This document shows positions 31,903 to 40,492 of a DNA stretch of 64,000 nt, in pieces. Location of the stretch: assembly GCA_964518725.1 (NCBI GenBank), contig CAZFKP010000011.1, positions 1 through 64,000 on the forward strand. The letters are read 5' to 3'. The notes beneath the pieces were generated by a model. It did no database searches and was not told the origin of the DNA. It saw only the letters and a list, made by a program, of their open reading frames with translations. Within the stretch, counting starts at the first letter, position 1, and each line of letters opens with the position of its first letter. A program made the translations under genes and the position numbers. The stretch comes from JANRKF01 sp964518725. Its GTDB lineage: Bacteria > Pseudomonadota > Alphaproteobacteria > Rickettsiales > SXRF01.

Positions 31903-32154
31903 CTAATAGCTGTAGCGATAAATAGTATTGCTCATCGGTGGGGCGTCGTGATAGGCCTCTTCGGCTTTGCGCTGATCGCGGAGCATGCGTTGCTGTCCCA
32001 GACAGGTTTCAAATGCGCCGGTGCCGGGCGCAAGATTTTGCGACTGGCAGATTTTGGCGTCTTCTTCCGCCTGTCTCTTTTTACGCGCCGCCACCTCCTC
32101 CGGCGAAGCGCAGGCGGCAAGGACAAGTATCGGAACGAGGAATAAGAACCTCAT
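31903..32154 (-). CDS. Small lipoprotein with CxxxxLxPGTxxFxxCL motif
   Basis: An 83-residue lipoprotein: signal MRFLFLVPILVLAAC with lipobox LAAC, then a charged helix PEEVAARKKRQAEEDAKICQ and the motif CQSQNLAPGTGAFETCLGQQR. Alphaproteobacteria have many small lipoproteins with this Cys-PGT-F-CL motif, of unknown function; the two Cys may form a disulfide. The start 32154 is chosen for the signal peptide; an upstream codon at 32205 lies inside the nrdJ end. It follows nrdJ by 5 bases and is probably co-transcribed. Confidence 0.75.
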   Translation of the reverse strand: MRFLFLVPILVLAACASPEEVAARKKRQAEEDAKICQSQNLAPGTGAFETCLGQQRMLRDQRKAEEAYHDAPPMSNTIYRYSY

Positions 32155-32159
32155 ATCCC

Positions 32160-35100
32160 TTAAGAGCAACCCGAGGTGCCACCGCACGTATCGCATTTCA
32201 GACAAGTGCCGTTACGCACCATGGTAAAATTACCGCATTCAGTGCAGGCGTCGCCTTCGTATCCCTTTGCCTTCGCCTGACGGATTTTTTCGCGGCGGGC
32301 ATCTTCTTCCGTCGTAGCACCGACAACGATGGTCGTTTCGGTGGTTTCCTGGTGCAGGTAGGCCTTGGCGGCGTTACCATCGCTGGCCATCGCACCGCTG
32401 CCACCGGCATTCACCGGCGGGTTGTTCGATACCACATAAAGCTGGCCGCGCACAAACCCGGTGCTGGTCGCCTTGTTAAAAAGCTGCGGCAGTTCCGGCT
32501 GGTCGGACGGGCGGGTGGAATCGCCCTCGCCGCGGCCAATCGTATCGGAACGGATGTCGCCGATTTCGACATGCGCGAGGTCATGACGGCCAAGGTAGGA
32601 AATCGCCAGCTCGCGGAAAATATAATCGAGGATCGAGGTCGACATCTTGATCGCCTCGTTGCCTTCAACCATGCCGCTCGGCTCGAAGCGGGTGAAGGTG
32701 AACGCATCGACGAATTCTTCCAGCGGCACGCCATATTGCAGACCGATGGAAACAGCGATGGCAAAATTATTCATCAGGCTGCGGAACGCTGCGCCTTCCT
32801 TGTGCATGTCGACGAAGATTTCGCCGAGCCTGCCATCTTCATATTCGCCAGTGCGGAGATATACTTTATGACCGGCGACGCTGGCTTTTTGCGTGTAGCC
32901 TTTGCGGCGTTCGGGCAGCTTGCTGCGCTCGGAACGCTGAATGATTTTTTCGACGATGCGCTCGGCAATCACTTGTGGTTGGCGGGCAGCGCGCAGGCGG
33001 GCATCGTTATCATCGTCGTTCGTCATGTCATCCTCCAGTTGGGCAGCGATGGTTGCGTTAAGTGGTTGTGATAGTTTTGAGCCGTCGCGATAGAGCGCAT
33101 TCGCTTTTAGCCCAAGTTTCCATGAAAGCATATAGGCTTCTTTGCAGGCTTCGACGGTTGCGGAATTCGGCATGTTGATGGTTTTGGAAATGGCGCCGGA
33201 AATGTAGGGCTGGGCGGCAGCCATCATGTGGATATGACTCACGGCGGAGAGGAATCGCGTGCCTTTCCTGCCGCACGGGTTCGCGCAGTCAAAGACCGGC
33301 AGGTGTTCATCCTTAAGACCGGGCGCACCTTCGAGCGTCATGGTGCCGCAGCAATATTCATTCGCCGCCTCGATATGCGTCTTGGAAAAACCGAGGGCGG
33401 CGAGCATGTCAAAGCCGATATCGGCGAGCTGCGCGTCGGAGAGTTTGAGCCTGGTTTTGCAGAATTCTTCGCCGAGCGTCCATTTGTTGAACGCGAATTT
33501 AATTTCAAACGCGCTGGCCAGCGCCTTTTCAATTTTTTCAAGCGCCCCATCATCGAAGCCTTTGGCCTTGAGGCTTGCGTGGTTCACGCCCGGTGCGTCT
33601 TTCAGCGTGCCGCGCCCGACTGCGTAATGGGTGATGGCCTCGATGTCTTTTGCCGCATAGCCGAGGGTTTCAAGCGCCTGCGGTACTTGTGCATTGATGA
33701 TTTTGAAATAGCCGCCGCCGGCAAGCTTCTTGAATTTCACTAAGGCAAAATCCGGCTCGATGCCGGTCGTATCGCAATCCATCACTAGCCCGATGGTACC
33801 GGTTGGGGCGATGCAGGTTGCCTGCGCGTTGCGGTAGCCATATTTTTCGCCGAGCATCAGGGCGGATTCCCATGATTTCCTGGCGGCTTTGACGAGCGAT
33901 TTATCCGGGCAGTTCGCCACATCGAACGGCACCGGCAGGATGGAAAGCCCCTCATAACCAGAGCTCTCACCGCGCGCCGCGCGCGCATGGTTTTTCATCA
34001 CCCGCAGCATCGCCGCCTTGTTCTTGGTATAGCCGTCGAACGCGCCAAGTTCTTTCGCCATCTCGGCCGAAGTGGCATAAGAAACACCCGTCAGGATCGC
34101 CGTGATCGCCGCACACATGGCACGGCCTTCATCGCTGTCATACGGGATGCCGCTGGCCATGAGGAGGCCGCCGATATTGGCATAGCCGAGGCCGAGCGTG
34201 CGGAACTCATACGAAAGGCGGGCGATTTCTTTTGAGGGAAATTGGGCCATCGCCACCGAAATTTCAAGCACCATCGTCCATAGCCGCGCTGCATGCTCGA
34301 ACGTTTTGATATTGAAACTGCCGTCGCCTTTCCGGAATGCGAGCAAATTGATCGAGGCAAGGTTGCACGCCGTGTCGTCAAGGAACATATATTCCGAGCA
34401 CGGGTTGGAAGCCCGGATATGCCCGGATTCCGGGCAGGTGTGCCACTCGTTGATGGTGGTGTCGTACTGGATGCCCGGATCGGCGCACGCCCACGCCGCA
34501 TGGCCGATCGCGTCCCACAGATCGCGTGCCGGCAATGTTTTGTGCACAGTGCTATCGCGCCGGTTCAGCAGGTGCCAGGGCTTATCCTGCTCCACCGCTT
34601 CCAGGAACTCGTTGGTCACGCGCACCGAGTTGTTGGAATTCTGGCCAGAAACCGTGCGGTACGCTTCCGAATCCCAGTCCGTGTCGTATTCCGGGAACTC
34701 GATGCTTGTGTAACCCTGCTTCGCAAACTCGATGACCCGGTAAATATAATTGTCAGGAATCAGCGCCCGCTTGGCTGCCCGCACCGCCTCCTTCAGCGTC
34801 GGGTTATCGGACGGCGTGAAGCGCGATTCCGATTCGCCGCGCTGGCAGGCTGCCATGATGGCGGTGAGATGCTTGTTGCACAGGCGCGAGCCGGTGACGA
34901 GTGCCGCGACTTTTTGTTCTTCGATCACTTTCCAGTTGATGAATTCTTCCACGTCCGGATGATCGACATCGACGACCACCATCTTCGCGGCGCGGCGGGT
35001 GGTGCCGCCGGATTTGATCGCTCCCGCAGCGCGGTCGCCGATTTTGAGGAAGCTCATCAGGCCGGAAGATTTGCCGCCGCCGGAAAGCGATTCGCCACTG

Positions 35101-35795
35101 CCGCGCAGGTCGGAAAAATTCGATCCGGTGCCGGAACCATATTTAAACAGGCGTGCCTCGCGCTCCCACAAATCCATGATGCCGCCTTCATTGACCAGGT
35201 CGTCGCTGACGCTCTGGATAAAGCAGGCGTGCGGCTGCGGGCGCTCGTACGCGCTCTTAGATTTGGTCAGCTTCCCGGTGACACCATCGACATAATAATG
35301 TCCCTGGCTCGACCCATCAATGCCATAGGCCCAGTGCAGGCCGGTGTTGAACCATTGCGGCGAATTCGGTGCCGCCATCTGCATAGCGAGCATGTGGCGC
35401 AACTCATCATAAAACGCGCGCGCATCTTCCTCGGTGTCGAAATAATCGCCGTTCCACCCCCAGTAGGTCCACGCGCCGGCCAGCCGGTCAAACACCTGTT
35501 TTGCCGAATGCTCACCCACCTCTTCGGCGCCCTCTGCCGGCACGTGGCGGGCAAGCCATTTCGGCACGCCGTCTTCGTCGACACAGGCAAGCTTGTTGGC
35601 CACACCGGCTTTGCGGAAATATTTCTGGACGAGAACATCCGTCGCCACCTGCGACCAGTGCTCCGGAGTTTCAGCACCCTTGCACTCGAATACCACCGAC
35701 CCGTCGGGGTTTTTCATCACCACATCGGCACGCTTGAACGCAATCCCATCATACACATCGCTGCCAGCTTTAGTGAAGAGTCGTTCAATACGCAT
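32160..35795 (-). CDS. nrdJ: Adenosylcobalamin-dependent ribonucleoside-diphosphate reductase
   Basis: Class II ribonucleotide reductase makes deoxynucleotides with adenosylcobalamin and needs no oxygen. The 1211-residue protein has FNTGLHWAYGIDG, YGSGTGSNFSDLRGSGESLSGGGKSSG, ASNPCSEYMFLDDTACNLASINL, the cofactor/active-site region ATCIAPTGTIGLVMDCDTTGIEP, and a C-terminal CTECGNFTMVRNGTCLKCDTCGGTSGCS-like zinc ribbon of four Cys pairs. This is the long alphaproteobacterial form. ATG 35795 (MRIERLFTKAG) is preferred to 35843. The enzyme implies cobalamin supply; no B12 synthesis or uptake gene is in the window. Confidence 0.95.
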   Translation of the reverse strand: MRIERLFTKAGSDVYDGIAFKRADVVMKNPDGSVVFECKGAETPEHWSQVATDVLVQKYFRKAGVANKLACVDEDGVPKWLARHVPAEGAEEVGEHSAKQVFDRLAGAWTYWGWNGDYFDTEEDARAFYDELRHMLAMQMAAPNSPQWFNTGLHWAYGIDGSSQGHYYVDGVTGKLTKSKSAYERPQPHACFIQSVSDDLVNEGGIMDLWEREARLFKYGSGTGSNFSDLRGSGESLSGGGKSSGLMSFLKIGDRAAGAIKSGGTTRRAAKMVVVDVDHPDVEEFINWKVIEEQKVAALVTGSRLCNKHLTAIMAACQRGESESRFTPSDNPTLKEAVRAAKRALIPDNYIYRVIEFAKQGYTSIEFPEYDTDWDSEAYRTVSGQNSNNSVRVTNEFLEAVEQDKPWHLLNRRDSTVHKTLPARDLWDAIGHAAWACADPGIQYDTTINEWHTCPESGHIRASNPCSEYMFLDDTACNLASINLLAFRKGDGSFNIKTFEHAARLWTMVLEISVAMAQFPSKEIARLSYEFRTLGLGYANIGGLLMASGIPYDSDEGRAMCAAITAILTGVSYATSAEMAKELGAFDGYTKNKAAMLRVMKNHARAARGESSGYEGLSILPVPFDVANCPDKSLVKAARKSWESALMLGEKYGYRNAQATCIAPTGTIGLVMDCDTTGIEPDFALVKFKKLAGGGYFKIINAQVPQALETLGYAAKDIEAITHYAVGRGTLKDAPGVNHASLKAKGFDDGALEKIEKALASAFEIKFAFNKWTLGEEFCKTRLKLSDAQLADIGFDMLAALGFSKTHIEAANEYCCGTMTLEGAPGLKDEHLPVFDCANPCGRKGTRFLSAVSHIHMMAAAQPYISGAISKTINMPNSATVEACKEAYMLSWKLGLKANALYRDGSKLSQPLNATIAAQLEDDMTNDDDNDARLRAARQPQVIAERIVEKIIQRSERSKLPERRKGYTQKASVAGHKVYLRTGEYEDGRLGEIFVDMHKEGAAFRSLMNNFAIAVSIGLQYGVPLEEFVDAFTFTRFEPSGMVEGNEAIKMSTSILDYIFRELAISYLGRHDLAHVEIGDIRSDTIGRGEGDSTRPSDQPELPQLFNKATSTGFVRGQLYVVSNNPPVNAGGSGAMASDGNAAKAYLHQETTETTIVVGATTEEDARREKIRQAKAKGYEGDACTECGNFTMVRNGTCLKCDTCGGTSGCS

Positions 35796-35954
35796 GCGAT
35801 GCCCCCGGTGATTTGTATTTATTCCATCCATGTTACGGGGCAAGAAACCCGCCGCCGCACCTCTTGTCGGATGCGTTCGCCGGGCATGTTTTGCTACCTC
35901 GTAATCCCCCTGTTACCGGGTGAAAATAAGTCTAACATTACAAATCGGTAATGC

Positions 35955-36000
35955 AACCAGATATTGTGATAAATTTTGTCAATAATCACCATATTATGTA
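35955..36000. promoter_or_regulatory. Possible NrdR box pair upstream of nrdJ
   Basis: Two AT-rich partly palindromic sites, AACCAGATATTGTGAT at 35955-35970 and CACCATATTATGTAAT starting at 35987, have their ATATT cores 30 bases apart, close to the usual three-turn spacing of NrdR boxes. Each matches the consensus only partly. The 314-bp gap between nrdJ and trhO holds these and a DnaA box, and no gene. Confidence 0.35.
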
Positions 36001-36030
36001 ATTATTGACCGTTTCACAGCCTGTGAAATC

Positions 36031-36039
36031 TGTGGATAA
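36031..36039. promoter_or_regulatory. Single consensus DnaA box upstream of nrdJ
   Basis: TGTGGATAA is the reverse complement of the DnaA box TTATCCACA. It lies about 235 bases upstream of nrdJ. One box does not make an origin; control of dNTP synthesis by DnaA, known for E. coli nrdAB, is a possible meaning. Confidence 0.4.
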
Positions 36040-36109
36040 GTTCATGAAATCGGGTGATATTGCCGCTGCATTATACGATGCCTTGTGGGTAAGTTTCAGG
36101 ATAAGAAAT

Positions 36110-36958
36110 TTATTCCGGAGAGGAGATAAGAAGATCGTATTTTTCTTTCATGTTCTTGGCACAGAACTGGCAGCTTTCACCTTCCTTATATAGGGGGTGC
36201 TCTCGATCGTCGGGAGTGAGCGTCTGACCGCAGCGGCGACACATGCTGGCGGTTTGCGATGCGGCAAGCCCATGGCCGACGGCGATGCGGTCGTCGAACA
36301 CATAGCATTCGCCGCGCCACTTGCTTTCTTCCGGTGGAATTTCTTCCAGGTATTTGAGGATGCCGCCCTTCAGGTGGTAGACCTTCTGGTACCCTTCCGC
36401 CTTCAGCCAGGCGGTGAATTTCTCGCAGCGTATGCCGCCGGTACAGAAGGTGGCGATCTTTTTGTCTTTCGCATCCGCCAGCTCTTTACGCACATAAGCC
36501 GGCAGTTGTTTAAAGGTGCGGAGGTTCGGGTCGATCGCCCGCTCGAACGTGCCGAGGTGGGTTTCGTAAACATTGCGGGTGTCGATGATAATCGTCTCCG
36601 GATCGGCGATGAGCCGGTTCCAGTCCTTTGCCTCGACATAGTCGCCCACCATGTTGGGTGGGCAGGGTTCGCCGATGGAAATGGTTTCTTTTTTCAGCCG
36701 TACTTTCGCCCGTTTGAACGGTTTCTTGTCGGTCTGGCTTTCTTTATGTTCAAACGTACCGCCGAGTGTTGCCAGTTCGGCCAGCACCGCATCAATGCCA
36801 TCGCGGCTGCCGGCGAGGGTGCCATTGAATCCTTCCGCCGCGATCAGCAGCGAGCCGCAAATCTGCTCGCGTTTGAATAATTCCAGCAAATCCTGCCGGT
36901 GCGCGGCATAATCCGCGAAATCAAAAAAATGGTAGAAAGTTGCCACGATGAAGGTCAT
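36110..36958 (-). CDS. trhO: tRNA uridine(34) hydroxylase TrhO (rhodanese family)
   Basis: TrhO (YceA) makes 5-hydroxyuridine at position 34 of certain tRNAs using oxygen. The 282-residue protein has the N-terminal ferredoxin-like UPF0176 domain (FIVATFYHFFDFADY, GSLLIAAEGFNGTLAGS), a rhodanese domain with the active-site loop FCTGGIRCEKFTAWL, and a C-terminal Cys-rich zinc segment (CRRCGQTL, CQFCAKN). ATG 36958 (MTFIVATFYHF) matches the family start; 36970 is also possible. It is on the same strand as nrdJ but separated by 314 bp. Confidence 0.9.
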   Translation of the reverse strand: MTFIVATFYHFFDFADYAAHRQDLLELFKREQICGSLLIAAEGFNGTLAGSRDGIDAVLAELATLGGTFEHKESQTDKKPFKRAKVRLKKETISIGEPCPPNMVGDYVEAKDWNRLIADPETIIIDTRNVYETHLGTFERAIDPNLRTFKQLPAYVRKELADAKDKKIATFCTGGIRCEKFTAWLKAEGYQKVYHLKGGILKYLEEIPPEESKWRGECYVFDDRIAVGHGLAASQTASMCRRCGQTLTPDDREHPLYKEGESCQFCAKNMKEKYDLLISSPE

Positions 36959-37026
36959 AATGGGCTGCATTAGTGTCTTTTGAGCCGATTGTCCAGCGCT
37001 CGCCTTAACATGGAATCCTTGGAATT

Positions 37027-37254
37027 ATGGTCATTCATATTAATCCCAACCGCATCAACACCCCCGCCTCCGGCCGCCCATCGGTCAGCCGCGAGCGCCC
37101 ACGTGAGGAAAAGCTCAAAGCCGCGCCGAAGCGGGTGGAAGAGAATTTCATTCCGGAGCCGGATTCGCTGGCGACCATCATCCGCGGCGCCCTCGCGGCG
37201 CTGAAGCAGGGAATTCACTGGGATCGCGGCACGATCCTGAACCTGCTGGTCTGA
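37027..37254 (+). CDS. Small unknown protein before ribB
   Basis: A 75-residue basic protein. The first 45 residues are disordered and rich in Arg, Pro and Lys; the end (DSLATIIRGALAALKQGIHWDRGTILNLLV) looks like one or two helices. It ends 15 bases before the ribBA start and runs in the same direction, which supports it over the long antisense frame covering the same DNA. No family is recognised. Confidence 0.55.
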   Translation: MVIHINPNRINTPASGRPSVSRERPREEKLKAAPKRVEENFIPEPDSLATIIRGALAALKQGIHWDRGTILNLLV

Positions 37255-37269
37255 CCGCACACCCCGTTC

Positions 37270-38361
37270 ATGACCCAGCTTTCCTCCATTCCCGACATAC
37301 TCGACGACGCTCGTAACGGCCGCATGTTCATCCTGGTGGATGACGAGGGTCGCGAAAACGAAGGTGATCTGGTGATTCCGGCCGGGTTTGCCACCCCCGA
37401 AGCGATCAATTTCATGGCCAAGCACGGGCGCGGCCTCATTTGCCTCGCCCTGACCCGCGGGCGAGTGTCCGAGTTGGGGCTGAACCTCATGTCACCTGAA
37501 AACAGCTCACGCCACCAGACGGCGTTTACCGTCTCCATCGAAGCACGCGAAGGGGTGACGACCGGCATCTCCGCCGCCGACCGCGCCCACACCATCCAGG
37601 TGGCCATCGACCCCACCAAAGGCGCGGCCGATATCGGCTCACCCGGACACGTCTTCCCACTGATTGCCAAAGACGGCGGTGTGCTGGTGCGTGCGGGTCA
37701 TACCGAAGCGGCGGTTGACATTGCGCGGATGGCAGGGCTCAACCCGGCGGGCGTCATTTGCGAAATCATGAACGATGACGGCTCGATGGCGCGCCTTCCC
37801 GAACTGCTCGCCTTCGCCAAGCAACATGGGCTGAACGTCGCGAGCATCGCGGATCTGATCTCCTACCGTAGGCGCTCGGAAAAGCTGGTTGGCCGGGTGA
37901 TCGAAGCGCCGTTTCAAAGCCGCCATGGCGGTGATTTCCACATGATCGTCTATTCCACCGCCACCGAATATGCCGAACATATTGCGCTGGTTAAAGGCGC
38001 GATCGATACGGGCAAACCGGTGCTGGTGCGGATGCATGCAGTGAATATGCTGCAGGATATGCTGGCCGATACCGCCGCCAAGGGCAGCCTGCTTGCCGAT
38101 GCCATGCGCGCCATCGAGGCGCACGGCAACGGCATCCTCGTGCTGCTGCGCGAGCCGATCCGCACGTCCGTTTCCGACCAGTTACGCCTGAAGCTGGGCG
38201 AAGTGCCGCTGGCGCCGATGGATTTGCGCGATTACGGCATCGGCGCACAAATCCTGCTCGACCTCGGCGTGCGCGAAATGATCCTGCTTTCCAATACCCG
38301 CCGCAGCGTGGTAGGACTTGACGGCTACGGACTCACCATTACAGGCTACCAGGCGCTATGA
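37270..38361 (+). CDS. ribB: 3,4-dihydroxy-2-butanone-4-phosphate synthase with degenerate GTP cyclohydrolase II domain
   Basis: RibB converts ribulose-5-phosphate to the four-carbon riboflavin precursor. Residues 1-200 are an intact DHBP synthase: DDEGRENEGDLVIPA (catalytic acidic loop), MAKHGRGLICLAL, RHQTAFTVSIEA, GHVFPLIAKDGGVLVRAGHTEAAVDIARMAG. Residues about 205-363 align with GTP cyclohydrolase II but lack the three zinc cysteines (the position reads HAVNMLQDMLADTAAKG) and the conserved EGRGIGL-type loop (LLREPIRTSVSDQL). So the second activity is very probably lost, and a separate RibA must exist. It is followed by ribH with an ATGA overlap. Confidence 0.92.
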   Translation: MTQLSSIPDILDDARNGRMFILVDDEGRENEGDLVIPAGFATPEAINFMAKHGRGLICLALTRGRVSELGLNLMSPENSSRHQTAFTVSIEAREGVTTGISAADRAHTIQVAIDPTKGAADIGSPGHVFPLIAKDGGVLVRAGHTEAAVDIARMAGLNPAGVICEIMNDDGSMARLPELLAFAKQHGLNVASIADLISYRRRSEKLVGRVIEAPFQSRHGGDFHMIVYSTATEYAEHIALVKGAIDTGKPVLVRMHAVNMLQDMLADTAAKGSLLADAMRAIEAHGNGILVLLREPIRTSVSDQLRLKLGEVPLAPMDLRDYGIGAQILLDLGVREMILLSNTRRSVVGLDGYGLTITGYQAL

Positions 38362-38771
38362 CCCATATCCTTATCCTCACCGCCCGTTTCTACGAAGATA
38401 TTGCGAGCGAGCTGGAAAGCGGCGCGATCGGGGCACTCCAGGAAGCGGGGGCGACGTTCGACATTGACGCGGTGCCGGGTGCGTTTGAAATTCCGGCGGC
38501 GATCGGTTTCGCTAAAAAGCGCTATGACGGATTTGTGGCACTCGGCTGCGTCATTCGCGGTGAAACATCCCACTACGATTATGTGTGCGGCGAAAGCGCG
38601 CGCGGACTCATGGATTTGAGCTTGCACCATGGGCTTGCCATCGGCTATGGAATACTCACCGTCGAGAGTGAGGAACAGGCATGGGAACGCGCAAGCGTCA
38701 CCCAGGGCAATAAGGGACGCGATGCCGCGGCCGCCTGCCTCCGCATGATCGAACTTAAAAACAAGAAATAA
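38358..38771 (+). CDS. ribH: 6,7-dimethyl-8-ribityllumazine synthase
   Basis: RibH condenses the RibB product with the pyrimidine intermediate. The 137-residue protein has VPGAFEIPAAIGFA (residues 36-49), the conserved loop LGCVIRGETSHYDYVCGESARGLM, the catalytic region LHHGLAIGYGILTVE, and NKGRDAAAACLRMI. The N-terminal RFYEDIASELESGA is typical of the family. It overlaps ribBA by ATGA and is followed after 10 bases by nusB, the usual alphaproteobacterial order. Confidence 0.95.
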   Translation: MTHILILTARFYEDIASELESGAIGALQEAGATFDIDAVPGAFEIPAAIGFAKKRYDGFVALGCVIRGETSHYDYVCGESARGLMDLSLHHGLAIGYGILTVESEEQAWERASVTQGNKGRDAAAACLRMIELKNKK

Positions 38772-38781
38772 TGGAACTGCC

Positions 38782-39261
38782 ATGCCCGTGACCAACGCCA
38801 AAAACCTTTCGCTGCAAAAGAAATCCGCCGCGCGTGTTGCAGCAGTGCAGTGCCTCTACAAAATCGCCATCAATAAAGAAACGCTCGATCCGGTAAAGCA
38901 GGTCGCTTCCCTCAAGGTGCAATTATTTAAAAACCCGGAAGAACAGAAAGCGACCATCGGCGCGGCGGTCGAACCGAACTATCCCCTGCTGGAGGCCATC
39001 CTCACCGGCGTCAAAGGCCACCGAAAAGACATCGACAAGATGATTAGTTCCGTACTGTCCAAGGAATGGAAGCTCGCCCGCATGAGCCCGGTGCTGGTCG
39101 CCATCCTTGAATGCGCCACGGCGGAATTGTTTTTCACCAAGGATACGCCGCTCAAAATCATTCAGGATGAATATAGCCGCCTGACCCGCAGCTTTTTCGG
39201 CGAAGCGGAAGTGAAGTTTGTGTTCGCCGCGCTCGCTGCGCTGGCTGAGAGCTATGAGTAA
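38782..39261 (+). CDS. nusB: Transcription antitermination factor NusB
   Basis: NusB with NusE binds boxA RNA in rRNA operons. The 159-residue helical protein begins SLQKKSAARVAAVQCLYKI and ends with ATAELFFTKDTPLKIIQDEYSRLTRSFFGEAEVKFVFAALAAL, the conserved C-terminal helices. Length is normal. It lies between ribH and thiL, an arrangement common in alphaproteobacteria. Confidence 0.9.
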   Translation: MPVTNAKNLSLQKKSAARVAAVQCLYKIAINKETLDPVKQVASLKVQLFKNPEEQKATIGAAVEPNYPLLEAILTGVKGHRKDIDKMISSVLSKEWKLARMSPVLVAILECATAELFFTKDTPLKIIQDEYSRLTRSFFGEAEVKFVFAALAALAESYE

Positions 39262-39276
39262 GCTGGGCTTACGCCC

Positions 39277-40266
39277 ATGACCCGCGAGCACGACCTCATT
39301 ACACGCTATTTTGTTCCGCTATCGGAACGATACCCCGGCGGCCTTGGCCTTTCTGATGACGCCGCCATCATGGATATTCCCGAAGGGATGCAACTGGTCG
39401 TCACCAACGATGCCATCAGCGAAGGAGTGCATTACCTCGCAGACACCGACCCGGGACACATCGCACAGAAGCTCCTGCGTACCAACCTTTCCGACCTCGC
39501 GAGTATGGGGGCGGAGCCACTATGTTATTTCCTTGCCCTCGCCCTGCCCTCACCGATCAACGAAGATTTTATCGCACGCTTTGCCGCGGGGCTTGCCGAA
39601 GACCAGGAAACGTTTGGCATCACGCTCGCTGGCGGCGATACGATCAGCACGCAAGGCGCACCGGTTTTTTCCATCACAGCGCACGGACTCGTGCCGCACG
39701 GACAGGCGCTGCGCCGCAGCGGCGCGAAAGCAGGTGATGCACTCTATGTTTCCGGCACGCTTGGGGATGCGGCTTTGGGTTTAGCGTCATTGCGAGGAGC
39801 CGAAGGCGACGTGGCAATCGATCTTCCTCCATACTCAACAAAAGATGGATCGCCGCGCTACGCTCGCGATGACAAAGAATACTTGGTCGAACGCTACCAC
39901 CTACCGCAACCGCGACTGGAGCTGGGAATAACATTACGCGGCCTTGCCGCCAGTGCTATCGATATTTCCGATGGGTTGTTACAAGATGCAGGGCATCTTT
40001 GCACCGCCTCACAGGTAGGAATGGAGATTCACCGGGAACTGTTGCCGTTATCGGAAGCAGCCATTGCCATGCTTGCCGGCGCGCCGGATTTATGGCCACT
40101 TATTTACAGCGGCGGCGATGATTATGAGTTGCTCTTCACCCTGCCGGAAGGCGTTTCCCCGCCTGCTGGCGTGACCAGGATTGGTAGCGTGACTGCCGGT
40201 TCCAAGACACGCCTCTTCAGCCAAGGGGCTGAGATTCTTGTCGAAAAAACCGGTTATTCCCACTGA
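39277..40266 (+). CDS. thiL: Thiamine-monophosphate kinase with palindromic insertion
   Basis: ThiL phosphorylates thiamine monophosphate to the active diphosphate. The 329-residue protein shows the PurM-like pattern: GLGLSDDAAIMDIPEG, VVTNDAISEGVHYLADTDP, KLLRTNLSDLASMGAEPLCYFLALALP, GITLAGGDTIS, the central DISDGLLQDAGHLC and IYSGGDDYELLFTLPEG. Residues about 170-199 (SLRGAEGDVAIDL and on) are encoded by a palindromic repeat element in the DNA and have no counterpart in typical ThiL, which passes from GDAALGL to YLVRRYxxPQPR in half the length. The frame is kept, so the enzyme may well work with a longer surface loop. Confidence 0.93.
   Translation: MTREHDLITRYFVPLSERYPGGLGLSDDAAIMDIPEGMQLVVTNDAISEGVHYLADTDPGHIAQKLLRTNLSDLASMGAEPLCYFLALALPSPINEDFIARFAAGLAEDQETFGITLAGGDTISTQGAPVFSITAHGLVPHGQALRRSGAKAGDALYVSGTLGDAALGLASLRGAEGDVAIDLPPYSTKDGSPRYARDDKEYLVERYHLPQPRLELGITLRGLAASAIDISDGLLQDAGHLCTASQVGMEIHRELLPLSEAAIAMLAGAPDLWPLIYSGGDDYELLFTLPEGVSPPAGVTRIGSVTAGSKTRLFSQGAEILVEKTGYSH
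39785..39873. repeat. Palindromic repeat element inside thiL
   Basis: The 89-bp segment begins CGTCATTGCGAGGAGC and ends CGCTCGCGATGAC, imperfect inverted ends of a type known in many proteobacterial genomes as intergenic REP-like elements. Read on the minus strand it gives the tell-tale peptides RERSAAI and LLAMT, seen wherever such elements are mis-annotated as proteins. Here it lies inside a gene, without stop codons in the thiL frame. Confidence 0.75.
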
Positions 40267-40492
40267 GAAATAATTTCAGAAAATTGCATTCCCCCCTTCC
40301 GTGACGTCGCAAGCCTATGGGACAATCTCCCTGAGGGCGGCAGTGATGCTGAATGCAACGGCATCATTCCCCGCACTAACGAAAGGGAGGATGATTGATG
40401 AAAGAACCACGAATCACGCAGAAGTAACTCCGGCTTTGGGACGGAAGCTCAGCTTCAGGACGGGCACCGGTACGGAAAACCGGGAATGAATA
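40267..40492. other. Convergent intergenic region with several hairpins, no gene
   Basis: 226 bases between thiL and the convergent aminotransferase gene. I see short hairpins: TGATGC...GCATCA around 40346-40368, GAAGC-TCA-GCTTC around 40444-40456, and CCGGT...ACCGG around 40469-40485. The last two may act as terminators of either gene. The small frame at 40301-40489 has no convincing features. A structured RNA is possible but unsupported. Confidence 0.35.

Noticed and set aside
34293..35951. A 552-codon open frame on the plus strand
   Set aside because: It lies antisense to nrdJ, whose protein is plainly conserved; the frame is a GC-codon shadow with an Arg/Ala/His-rich, unrecognisable translation.
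36031..36039. AT-rich region with a DnaA box as a chromosome origin
   Set aside because: Only one consensus box is present, without a cluster, and neither hemE nor other typical alphaproteobacterial origin neighbours are nearby.
35796..36109. Cobalamin riboswitch before the B12-dependent nrdJ
   Set aside because: I looked for the B12-box and surrounding conserved elements on the minus strand and found none.
36970..37425. Minus-strand frame of 151 codons over the start of ribBA
   Set aside because: It is antisense to the intact DHBP synthase motifs and has no recognisable features.
39674..39934. Minus-strand frame of 86 codons inside thiL
   Set aside because: It is the well-known false protein produced by the palindromic repeat; useful only as a marker of the element.
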